DNA of 64,000 nt from Phycisphaerales bacterium (GTDB lineage Bacteria > Planctomycetota > Phycisphaerae > Phycisphaerales > UBA1924): contig JAVJNT010000002.1 in assembly GCA_040217175.1 (NCBI GenBank), forward strand, positions 682,001 through 746,000. Direction: 5' to 3'. The notes under the pieces are model-generated. The model had not been told where the DNA came from. It ran no database searches and saw only the letters and a program-made list of their open reading frames with translations. Shown here one piece after another: positions 24,756 to 32,159 of this stretch (positions are counted from its first letter, which is position 1; each line of letters starts with the position of its first letter). The position numbers and the translations under genes are program-made.

Positions 24756-25901
24756 GTGAGCAGCACGAACCCACAGTCCGGCCAGACCAACGGCGCCCGC
24801 CTTCGCTGCGGTGCGGTTGGTGTTGGGCGCATGGGCCGCCACCACGCACGCGTGTACGGCCAGCTCCCCGACACCGAGCTGGTGGGCGTCGTCGACGCGG
24901 ACGTCGAGCGCGCGGCCGACATGGCCGAGCAGTTCGGCGGCAAGGCGTTCAGCGATCTTGACGACCTGCTGGCCGAGGGCGTCGACGCGGTCTCGATCGC
25001 CGCGCCGACGACGGCGCACCGCGACCTGGCCGAGCGCTGCATCAACGCCGGCGTGCACTGCCTCATCGAGAAGCCGCTGGCCGGCACGTCGAAGGACGCC
25101 GAGGCCATCCGCGACCTGGCCGAGCAGCGCGGCGTGGTACTGATGGTCGGGCACATCGAGCGGTTCAACCCGATCATGCGGGCGATGCAGCGTGCGACGG
25201 CCGAGGATGACTCGATCACGCCTCGCTTCATCGAGGTGCATCGCGTCAGCCCGATGACCTTCCGCAGCGTCGACATCGGCGTGGTTATGGACATGATGAT
25301 CCACGACCTCGATGTCGTGCTCATGCTCATGGGCGGGCAGGAGCCCGACGAGATCCAGGCCGCGGGCGTCGCGGTGGTGACCGAGCACGAGGACATCTGC
25401 AACGCGCGGCTGACCTGGCGCAAGCCCGGCGGCGCCTGCGTTGCAAACATCACGGCCAGCCGGCTGGCGCTCAAGACCGAGCGCGTGACCCGCATCACGG
25501 GCGAGAAGGCGTACATCAAGCTCGACTACGGGGCCAAGACGGGCGTCATCATCCGTCGCACCGCGAACGAGCTGCAGATGCAGGAGATCCAAGCCCAGCT
25601 CCGCAGCGGCGTCGACCTGACGGACCTCAAGTGGGACGAACTGGTCAACGTCGAGCAGCTCGAGATCGACGACGGCGAGCCCATCGTGATGGAGATCCGC
25701 GCGTTCCTCGACGCGATCCATACCGGCAGCCCGCCGCCGATCGACGCCCGGGCCGGGTTCGCCAACGTGCGGACGGCCCAGCGCATCGTCGAAGCCATCC
25801 GTGCAACCATGGGCGACAACCTCGCCGCGTCGAATCCAAACATCGAGGGCGTGACCGGCCCCGGGCAGGAAGCCCCCGTCGGCCGTCCCTCCGGTCGCTG
25901 A
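24756..25901 (+). CDS. Gfo/Idh/MocA-family NAD(P)-dependent oxidoreductase
   Basis: These enzymes oxidise or reduce sugars and sugar-like substrates. The 381-residue protein has an N-terminal Rossmann fold with VGVGRMGRHHARVY (about residues 21-34), VDADVERAADMA, then the catalytic EKPLA motif (about 111-115) and a Gfo/Idh C-terminal alpha/beta domain containing VGHIERFNP and a DMMIHDLDVVLML segment with the His-Asp pair typical of the catalytic centre. The start appears to be GTG at 24756, with weak Shine-Dalgarno. The closest recognisable group is the UDP-N-acetylglucosamine or inositol dehydrogenase-like type; the substrate cannot be assigned. Confidence 0.87.
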   Translation: MSSTNPQSGQTNGARLRCGAVGVGRMGRHHARVYGQLPDTELVGVVDADVERAADMAEQFGGKAFSDLDDLLAEGVDAVSIAAPTTAHRDLAERCINAGVHCLIEKPLAGTSKDAEAIRDLAEQRGVVLMVGHIERFNPIMRAMQRATAEDDSITPRFIEVHRVSPMTFRSVDIGVVMDMMIHDLDVVLMLMGGQEPDEIQAAGVAVVTEHEDICNARLTWRKPGGACVANITASRLALKTERVTRITGEKAYIKLDYGAKTGVIIRRTANELQMQEIQAQLRSGVDLTDLKWDELVNVEQLEIDDGEPIVMEIRAFLDAIHTGSPPPIDARAGFANVRTAQRIVEAIRATMGDNLAASNPNIEGVTGPGQEAPVGRPSGR

Positions 25902-26035
25902 GAGACCCCGAGCCGAAGAGCCGGACCGCGAAATCGTCAGGCTCGCCCCGCACGGACGCCACTTTAGCTAGACTTTCCCCCGTTCCGGTGGCGTTGCCCA
26001 TCGGTCGCACGCCCACCCGTCCGAGACCCAACGCC

Positions 26036-27415
26036 ATGGCCGACCAGCAGCCCAGTACGCCCGCGAGCCCTTCGCCGACGCCGCCCGCCGACCCGGCGCC
26101 CCAGCCAGAACCGACGGCGCAGGTATCCGAGACCATGCCCACCACCGAGGCGCTCAGCGACGAGCTTTCGAAGCAGATCGATGCGGCCATGGAGGCGTCG
26201 ACCCCGCCGGCGGCCGGTTCGCAGGGCGGCGGCGCAGGCAAGCAGCCCGGACAGAGCGGCATCCGCGGCCCGCGCGTGGTCGGCGGCCAGGGCCGGCCCA
26301 ACCTCCGCGAGGGCAAGGTCGTCAACGTCACCGAGAACGACATCTTCCTCGAATTTGGGCCCAAGGAGCTGGGCATCGTCTCGCGCGGCCAGTGGCGTGA
26401 GGGCGAGAACCTGCCCGAGGCCGGCCAGGACCTCGAAGTCATCGTCGAACGGTTCGACAAGGCCGAGTCGATCTACGTCTGCGCCCGCCCGGGCGCGATC
26501 CGCAAGGCCATCTGGGACACGCTGCAAAGCGGCCAGGTTGTCGAGGCGACGTGCGTCGGCACCAACAAGGGCGGGCTCGAGATGGAACTCGCCGGCGGGC
26601 ACCGCGCGTTCCTGCCGGCCAGCCAGGTCGCCATCGAGCGCGTGAACGACCTCGACAAGTTCGTGGGCCAGAAGCTCGAGTGCGAGGTGCAGCGCGTCGA
26701 GCGACGCGGCCAGGGCAACGTCGTGCTCAGCCGGCGGTCGATCCTCGAGAAGGAACGCGCCAAGGAAGCCGAGAAGCTCAAGGACACGCTTGCGGTCGGC
26801 CAGATCGTCGAGGGCACGGTGCAGCGCATCGCGCCGTTCGGCGCGTTCGTCGACATCGGCGGCATCGACGGGCTCGTGCACGTCTCGGACCTCTCGCACG
26901 ATCGCATCGGCCAGGGCGAGAACGCCGTGCGCAAGGTCGTGAAGGAAGGCCAGCAGGTCCGCGTCGAGATCCTGAAGATCGACTGGGAGAACCAGCGCAT
27001 CGGCCTGGGCATGAAGCAGCTCCAGGCCGACCCATTCACCGAGAAGGTGGGCGAGATCGAGGAGGGCGCCGAGGTCTCGGGCCGCGTCACGAAGATCATG
27101 GACTTCGGCGCGTTCGTCGAGGTCGCCCCGGGCGTCGAGGGCCTCGTGCACATCTCCGAGCTCGACCACAAGCGCGTCAAGGCCGTCGGCGACGCGGTGA
27201 AGCCCGACGAGGTCGTGAACGTGAAGGTCCTGAGCATCGAGCCGGGCAAGCGTCGCATCAGCCTGAGCATCAAGGCCCTCAAGCCGGCCCCCGCCGGCGC
27301 CAAGGGCAAGGGCGAGCGTGGGCCGAGCGCCGACGAGATCCTGAAGGAGACGCCCCAGCTCCGCCGCCTGCGCGAGAAGTTTGGCAACAGCGGCTTCAAG
27401 GGCGGGCTGGGCTGA
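26036..27415 (+). CDS. rpsA: S1-domain RNA-binding protein, ribosomal protein S1-like
   Basis: The protein contains four S1 RNA-binding repeats: residues about 91-150, 164-234, 253-326 and 342-413. The last two match the strong consensus (APFGAFVDIGGIDGLVHVSDLS and MDFGAFVEVAPGVEGLVHISELD). This four-domain size (459 residues) is that of shorter S1 proteins such as those of Gram-positives, rather than the six-domain E. coli form. An N-terminal Pro/Ala/Gln-rich stretch of about 80 residues is disordered. S1 delivers mRNA to the ribosome; a related RNA-binding role is possible. A good terminator follows at 27440. Confidence 0.85.
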   Translation: MADQQPSTPASPSPTPPADPAPQPEPTAQVSETMPTTEALSDELSKQIDAAMEASTPPAAGSQGGGAGKQPGQSGIRGPRVVGGQGRPNLREGKVVNVTENDIFLEFGPKELGIVSRGQWREGENLPEAGQDLEVIVERFDKAESIYVCARPGAIRKAIWDTLQSGQVVEATCVGTNKGGLEMELAGGHRAFLPASQVAIERVNDLDKFVGQKLECEVQRVERRGQGNVVLSRRSILEKERAKEAEKLKDTLAVGQIVEGTVQRIAPFGAFVDIGGIDGLVHVSDLSHDRIGQGENAVRKVVKEGQQVRVEILKIDWENQRIGLGMKQLQADPFTEKVGEIEEGAEVSGRVTKIMDFGAFVEVAPGVEGLVHISELDHKRVKAVGDAVKPDEVVNVKVLSIEPGKRRISLSIKALKPAPAGAKGKGERGPSADEILKETPQLRRLREKFGNSGFKGGLG

Positions 27416-27439
27416 ATTCGTCTTGGAGCTTGAAGCAAG

Positions 27440-27464
27440 AACCCACGCGACGGCGTGGGTTTTT
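27440..27464 (+). terminator. Rho-independent terminator after the S1-like gene
   Basis: AACCCACGC (27440-27448) pairs with GCGTGGGTT (27453-27461) over the four-base loop GACG, followed by TTTT. It lies 25 bp after the S1-like stop, and its T-run overlaps the dut stop codon, so it probably separates the two convergent genes. Confidence 0.85.
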
Positions 27465-27928
27465 CATGCGCTGGCCGAGACGCCCGTGGAGCCGAAGCCT
27501 TGTGTACCGCGGGCGGTCTCGTCGAGGTCGTCGACGACGACGACGTCGCACATGGCGACCGGGGCGATGACGAGCTGGGCGATGCGGTCGCCGTGCTCGA
27601 TGGTCTGGCGGTCCTTCAAGAGGTTGATCAGCGCGATGCGCAGCTCGCCGCGGTAGTCGGCGTCGATCGTGCCGGGTGCGTTGGGCACCGTGATGCCGCG
27701 CTTGGTGGCCAGGCCGGAGCGCGGACGCACCTGGCCCTCGAAGCCGCCCGGGATGGCGATCGCGAGCCCCGTGGGCACGACGGCGATCTCGCCGGGCGCG
27801 AGCGTCATGGTGGGCGTTGCCTCGGGCAGGCACGCGGCGACGTCGAGGCCGGCGGCGTGCGCACTCTGGCGGCGCGGAATCGTCGCGCGCTCGTCGAGCA
27901 CGCGGAAGCGCACGGGCGGTAGCGTCAT
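27464..27928 (-). CDS. dut: dUTP diphosphatase (dUTPase)
   Basis: dUTPase hydrolyses dUTP to dUMP, keeping uracil out of DNA and feeding thymidylate synthesis; it acts as a trimer in the cytoplasm. The 154-residue protein carries the five conserved motifs: AHAAGLDVAA, then RPRSGLA (motif 2/3 region), GTIDADYRGEL, HGDRIAQLVIAPV and a C-terminal GFGSTG for the active-site lid. Length is normal. The ATG at 27928 overlaps the stop of the upstream gene by 4 bp (ATGA), so translation is likely coupled. No strong ribosome site is visible. With dcd and nrdJ elsewhere in the window it belongs to deoxynucleotide supply. Confidence 0.93.
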   Translation of the reverse strand: MTLPPVRFRVLDERATIPRRQSAHAAGLDVAACLPEATPTMTLAPGEIAVVPTGLAIAIPGGFEGQVRPRSGLATKRGITVPNAPGTIDADYRGELRIALINLLKDRQTIEHGDRIAQLVIAPVAMCDVVVVDDLDETARGTQGFGSTGVSASA

Positions 27929-28224
27929 CGGGCGTTGGCCCAGCGGCGGCCGGTCTCGACGCTGGCCGAACTCGACAGGCTGGCGAGCTGGCGGTCGGCC
28001 GCGGCGACGATGCGTTCGGCCGACTGGATGGCGCGGTCGAGGCTGCTCACCCCGGCCACTCGCTTGTAGGTGTCGCCGCCGGGGCGCTGGGCCATGCGGG
28101 CCTCGCTCTCCTTGCGGGCGGTGCGGAGCTCCACCAGCGCCACCTCGGCCCGCGCACGCGTGGCGCGGAGGTCGGCCAGCAGCGTCGGCAGGTCGGGCTT
28201 CTTGGTGATGGTGGCAGTGGCCAT
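27925..28224 (-). CDS. Small coiled-coil hypothetical protein upstream of dut
   Basis: This 99-residue protein is Ala/Arg/Glu/Leu-rich and predicted helical, with a probable coiled coil (LLADLRATRARAEVALVELRTARKESEARM) and a second helix near residues 55-90. It has no membrane segment or catalytic motif, and I do not recognise the family. The start at 28224 is the first ATG in a plausible N-terminus; no clear ribosome site is present. Its stop overlaps the dut start as ATGA, so it may be co-translated with dut. Confidence 0.55.
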   Translation of the reverse strand: MATATITKKPDLPTLLADLRATRARAEVALVELRTARKESEARMAQRPGGDTYKRVAGVSSLDRAIQSAERIVAAADRQLASLSSSASVETGRRWANAR

Positions 28225-28364
28225 TGTGTCGTGGGGGTGTGGTGGGGTCTCGCGTGCGGGCGTGGCTCTCAAGACCTGGAGCGGCTCCGCGATGGCGTGA
28301 ACGCAAGTTTAGCCGTCTCTTGTTGGTCGGATCGCCTCCGGCGTTTCTGCCTGCGTGCTCGGGC

Positions 28365-30014
28365 TCAGTGGTTTCCCGCATTCCCTCCGAGGCTGGGGAT
28401 CCATCGCCGCAGCTCGGCGAGCACGGCGTCGCGGTTGGTCGGGTCGGGCATGGCCCGCAGCGCTTGCAGGGCCTCGAAGCCGTCGGGCCAACCGGAACCC
28501 TCGCCGGCATCTCGCAGCCGCAGCACGCCGGGGCAGGCGGTCTCGACCAGCTCCTCGGCGGCGTGGACGAGCACCTCGTGCAGCTTCTCGCCCGGGCGGA
28601 TGCCCGTCTCGACGATGGTCTGGCGGTTGGGATGCTGGCCCGGGCCGGCCGCCACCTCGTTCCAGGCGGGCTCGAGGCCGTGGGCGCGGGCGAAGCGTTC
28701 GGCCAGCGTCGCGATCTCGACGGGCTCGCCCATGTCGAGCACGTAGACGCCGCAGCCATCCGCTGATCCTTCTTCGGGCTCGAGCGCACCGGCGTGGGCA
28801 ACGAGCAGCGCCGCCTCGCCGATGGTCATGAAAAACCTTGTCATGCGGCGGTCAGTGATCGTGATGGGCTGGCCCTCGGCGACCTGGGCGCTCCAGATGC
28901 GCAGCACGCTGGCGGCCGAGCCGAGCACGTTGCCAAAGCGCACGATCGAGACCCGCGTCGGCCTCCCCTCCGCCCTGGCCCGCGCATCGGCGGCGATGCC
29001 GTAGGCCTCGGCCAGCCTCTTGGTCGCGCCCATGACCGAGCGCGGCGCGACGGCCTTGTCGGTCGAGACCAGCACGACGCGGTGCGCGCCGGCCTCGATG
29101 GCCGCGTCGACCAGCGCCGCCGTGCCCATCGCGTTGTTGGCGATGGCCTGGGCCGGGTGGTCTTCCATCAGCGGCACGTGCTTGTGCGCCGCGGTGTGGA
29201 AGACGATCTGCGGGCGCTCCTGGTTCAGCAGGCGCCGCGTGCCGGCGCGGTCGGCGACGTCATGGAGTAATGCGCGGCGGGCGACGTCGGGGTGGGCCCA
29301 CGCCAAACGCCGATCGATCTCGAACAGCGCGTTCTCGGCGCGCTCCATCAGGATCATGCTCGCCGGCGAGAAGCGGGCGCACAGGCGGGCCAGCTCGCTG
29401 CCGATCGACCCGCCCGCGCCGGTGACGAGCACGCGCTTGCCGTGGATGAGCTCGCGCAGCGGCGCCTCGTCGGTCTCGCGCATGGGCCGGCCGATGAGGG
29501 CCTGCAGGTCGATGACCGGGGCCGTGCTCATGGTCGCGCCGGCCTTGGAGTCCGGCGGCCCGCCGAGCCCGACGAGCACCGGCGGCTGCCGCTTCAAGAG
29601 ATCAACCACCGGCGGCAGGAAGCGCTCCTCGAGCCCGGCCTCCTGGATCGCCTGGCGCACCCGCGCGATGCCGGCGTGGTCGTCCAGCGGCAGGCTCACG
29701 ATCGCGACGCGCACGCCCATGTTCTCGCGGGCGTTCTCGAGGGCCTCGAGCGAACCGAGCGTCGGCACGCCGATGAGCCCGGTGTGCCCCTTCTCGCCGA
29801 TGCCGGTGAGCACGAGGCCGACGATCATGGGCCCGCCCTCGGGGATGGACCGGGCGGCCAGGGCGGCGGTGGTTGCGTCGCCGACGATGACGCTGGGCAC
29901 GCCGGCCAGGGGCAGCAGGCCCCGGGGTCTTGCTCTGGTCGTGGCCTTCGGCGCGGGCCCGGTCGTGGCCCCGGTCGTGGCCCCGGTCGTGGTACTCTGG
30001 GCAAGCTGGCTCAT
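28365..30014 (-). CDS. CapD/FlaA1-type nucleotide-sugar epimerase/dehydratase
   Basis: These enzymes convert UDP-N-acetylglucosamine in polysaccharide or glycan synthesis. The Rossmann motif GAGGSIGSELARL sits near residue 199, followed by a Thr-rich NAD segment, SMILMERAENALFEID, HTAAHKHVPLME, and STDKAVAPRSVMGATKR, in which Met replaces the active-site Tyr, as usual in the FlaA1/CapD group. An N-terminal segment of about 180 residues carries a nucleotide-binding-like fold, but the four membrane helices typical of CapD are missing, so the protein looks soluble. A Thr/Gly/Ala repeat at residues 8-20 is encoded by three 12-bp units. Confidence 0.85.
   Translation of the reverse strand: MSQLAQSTTTGATTGATTGPAPKATTRARPRGLLPLAGVPSVIVGDATTAALAARSIPEGGPMIVGLVLTGIGEKGHTGLIGVPTLGSLEALENARENMGVRVAIVSLPLDDHAGIARVRQAIQEAGLEERFLPPVVDLLKRQPPVLVGLGGPPDSKAGATMSTAPVIDLQALIGRPMRETDEAPLRELIHGKRVLVTGAGGSIGSELARLCARFSPASMILMERAENALFEIDRRLAWAHPDVARRALLHDVADRAGTRRLLNQERPQIVFHTAAHKHVPLMEDHPAQAIANNAMGTAALVDAAIEAGAHRVVLVSTDKAVAPRSVMGATKRLAEAYGIAADARARAEGRPTRVSIVRFGNVLGSAASVLRIWSAQVAEGQPITITDRRMTRFFMTIGEAALLVAHAGALEPEEGSADGCGVYVLDMGEPVEIATLAERFARAHGLEPAWNEVAAGPGQHPNRQTIVETGIRPGEKLHEVLVHAAEELVETACPGVLRLRDAGEGSGWPDGFEALQALRAMPDPTNRDAVLAELRRWIPSLGGNAGNH
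29957..29992. repeat. Three in-frame 12-bp repeats at the 5' end of the CapD-like gene
   Basis: Three near-identical units of CCCCGGTCGTGG (29957-29968, 29969-29980, 29981-29992) encode a Gly-Ala-Thr-Thr repeat near residues 8-20 of the protein. The unit is 12 bp, a multiple of three, so copy number changes would keep the frame. Confidence 0.8.
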
Positions 30015-30053
30015 GGGTGGTGTATCGGCCGGATGGCCCCGACAGGGGCAGAC

Positions 30054-30731
30054 TCACGCCGCGCGCCCGCTCGCATGCTCCTCGATGACACCCCTAGACC
30101 CGAAGCTCACCGTCTTCTCCGCCGGCCTGCCGCGGCGCGTGGTGGTCATGGCGACGACGCGGTAGGTAACGCTCGCCGTGCCGGGCGGGATCGTCTCGTC
30201 GCGGAAGCGGCGCTCCGGGGCGGTGCACACGAACTCGAACCTCCCGTCGAGCCCATCGCGGCGGTGCACCTCGTAGGTCACGCCGCGCAGGCGCCGCCCG
30301 CCCTCCGCACGATTGTCGCACCTGAAGGTCGCCGCCAGCGAGCCGTCTTCCAGGAGCCGGAACGCGAATCGGAAGGGCGTGCCCGGCGCCGGCATCGGCG
30401 ACGCGTCGCGCCTCGAGGGAATCTGCGCCTCGGCCAGGACCTTCCTCGGGCTGGGCTGCGCCGCGGCGAAGGCGCGCACGCGGCCGACGGCGTGCGAGGC
30501 GCGCGTGCGCAGGCGGCCCGTGCGATCGCGGTAGCGCTGCAGCGCGGCGGCCGCGGCGTCCCTCGCCCGCTGGTACGCCCGCTCGGCCTCCTCGGCGGCC
30601 TGGGTCAGGCCGTCCAGCTCGTCGACGGTGGCGTCGTCGAGCCCGATCGACTCGGGGTCGCCCTCCCACGCCTTCACGTGGGTCTGGCACCAGGGGATCA
30701 CGTCGGGCAACCGCTCGGGGATGGTGGTCAT
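30054..30731 (-). CDS. Hypothetical protein with fibronectin-like C-terminal half
   Basis: This 225-residue protein has a helical, Ala/Arg/Glu-rich N-terminal half (residues about 1-120) and a beta-rich C-terminal half (FRFAFRLLEDGSLAATFRCD, then VTYEVHRRDG, FEFVCTAPERRFRDE) that resembles an immunoglobulin- or fibronectin-type module. I cannot name a family. I start it at the ATG at 30731, because the longer reading frame from 31118 has a leader unlike coding sequence; no strong ribosome site confirms this. It lies 39 bp upstream of the CapD-like gene on the same strand, which could make the two an operon. Confidence 0.55.
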   Translation of the reverse strand: MTTIPERLPDVIPWCQTHVKAWEGDPESIGLDDATVDELDGLTQAAEEAERAYQRARDAAAAALQRYRDRTGRLRTRASHAVGRVRAFAAAQPSPRKVLAEAQIPSRRDASPMPAPGTPFRFAFRLLEDGSLAATFRCDNRAEGGRRLRGVTYEVHRRDGLDGRFEFVCTAPERRFRDETIPPGTASVTYRVVAMTTTRRGRPAEKTVSFGSRGVIEEHASGRAA

Positions 30732-30982
30732 GCCGGTTGTTTCGGCGAGGCGGGCGGCCGACTGAACCAAAATCTGGCAGAGGCGGCATGATTCCGCGTT
30801 TGCGTCAACCAGGGCGACGTTCTGGTCCGCCAGAACGCGATGCTGGCCGCCCAGGAGCGGGATCCGGATGACCGGAATCTCGTTTTGGTCATCCGAAGTG
30901 GCGTGCCGGGAGGCCGGATCGGGGTTGTGGTGGGCCGGTCTGGAGTTGTGGGCGGCCGCGACGATCCGGCCGGCAGGCCGCA

Positions 30983-31330
30983 TCAGTCGTGACGGGCGGG
31001 CTTGATGAAGCTGGCGGCTCTCCTTACCAATCGCTGAATGCGGGAAGGTTGGAGCGCCAGACACTGGCGGGAATCCCTCTGGTCGAAGCCGGATGTGGGA
31101 ACATAGAAGCCATAGCAACCCGGGGAAAGCTCTGTGGCTGCAAAACGGACGGGCCCCTCGGGGCCGTCGACCTCATAGACATCGAAGCGATGACGCTGGC
31201 GGCGATACAGCGGGTGGGGAAGCTCCAGTGGCTCGGATGGCACCGACCTCCATTCGTAGCGCCACGGATTGATGCCGGCAATGACGCCTTGGCCTTCGGA
31301 GACCACGGTCACGGGTTTCCAGTCGCCCAT
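30983..31330 (-). CDS. Hypothetical protein
   Basis: This 115-residue protein has a mixed beta-strand profile with several Trp, Tyr and Pro residues (RYEWRSVPSEPLELPHPLY, then RHRFDVYEVDGPEGPVRF, and GCYGFYVP). It has no signal peptide and no membrane segment. Codon and residue choice look like a real gene rather than a shadow frame, but the start (ATG 31330, GAGG upstream) and the family are unconfirmed. It lies on the same strand as neighbouring hypotheticals and overlaps the unused longer frame of the gene at 30054. Confidence 0.55.
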   Translation of the reverse strand: MGDWKPVTVVSEGQGVIAGINPWRYEWRSVPSEPLELPHPLYRRQRHRFDVYEVDGPEGPVRFAATELSPGCYGFYVPTSGFDQRDSRQCLALQPSRIQRLVRRAASFIKPARHD

Positions 31331-31475
31331 CGTCTTGCCTCAGGAAAGGTCCGATGTGTGGGGCGCCGCGGTGGCGTGTCTAGATTCGATTCAGTCCGGT
31401 CCGATCTCAATCCAGGATAGGGCAGGGACGTGCGGGCTTGGCGTACTGGGCGGCCGCAACCGGGGCTTGGACGGA

Positions 31476-32150
31476 TCAACCCGTGGGCGGCTCGGTCGCC
31501 GACGGGTGGTAGCCGCACTCGGGGCAGCGGATGGCGCCGTTGGTCTTGGACGACTCGGGCAGGCCCGCGAGGTCGTAGCCGCAGCGCATGCAGCGGCCCT
31601 TGCCGTAGCGGCCGACGGGAAGCATGGGCGCCAGGCAGAGCGCGGCGAGGGCGCTGCCCAGGGGGATGATGCCCACGATCACGGGGAGCACGGCGCCGTC
31701 GTCGGACATCACGCCGGACTCGAGCAGCAGGCCGCACGCGGGCGGCGTGGCCGCGGCGGCGGCCACGCCCGCGAGCGTCATCGCGGCCATGAGAAGGTGC
31801 ATCGAGCGCGTGCCAAGACGACTGGCGGCGACGCCCAGGCCCGTGAGCTGGCCGTACCACACCGGCGTGACGAGGATGGCGACGAACGTGCCGATGACGA
31901 CGGCGAAGCCCATCGTCGAGCTGGGGTTCGCGTTGAGCCACGCGTAGCCCGCGAGCAGCCACGCGGCCATGCCGACCGCGACGTAGAGCCACGCCCACGC
32001 ATAGGCCGGGCCGTCGCTGGCCAGCCGGTTCTTAGGACCGCGCTTATCCAGGACAAGCAGCGTGGCGATGCCCAGCGCGCCGGCCAGGAGCAGCGCGATG
32101 GCGGCCTGCGGCAGGCCCCAGGCCCAGGACTCGCGGACGAGGTCGGCCAC
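31476..32150 (-). CDS. Multi-pass membrane protein with C-terminal zinc ribbon
   Basis: This 224-residue protein has five or six predicted helices in residues 10-180, then a zinc-ribbon-like segment with two CxxC pairs (CMRCGYDLAG near residue 188 and CPECGYHPS near 209), typical of small planctomycete membrane proteins. The function is unknown. Its ATG at 32150 lies 9 bp after the stop of the double-propeller gene, so the two are probably co-transcribed. The spacing between the ribbon cysteines is as in simple rubredoxin-like knuckles, which suggests a folded zinc site. Confidence 0.7.
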   Translation of the reverse strand: MADLVRESWAWGLPQAAIALLLAGALGIATLLVLDKRGPKNRLASDGPAYAWAWLYVAVGMAAWLLAGYAWLNANPSSTMGFAVVIGTFVAILVTPVWYGQLTGLGVAASRLGTRSMHLLMAAMTLAGVAAAAATPPACGLLLESGVMSDDGAVLPVIVGIIPLGSALAALCLAPMLPVGRYGKGRCMRCGYDLAGLPESSKTNGAIRCPECGYHPSATEPPTG

Positions 32151-32159
32151 GGCGCCCGG

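Noticed and set aside
31331-31475. Possible promoter with TTGAGA on the minus strand near 31410
   Set aside because: No hexamer resembling a -10 is found at 16-18 bp spacing.
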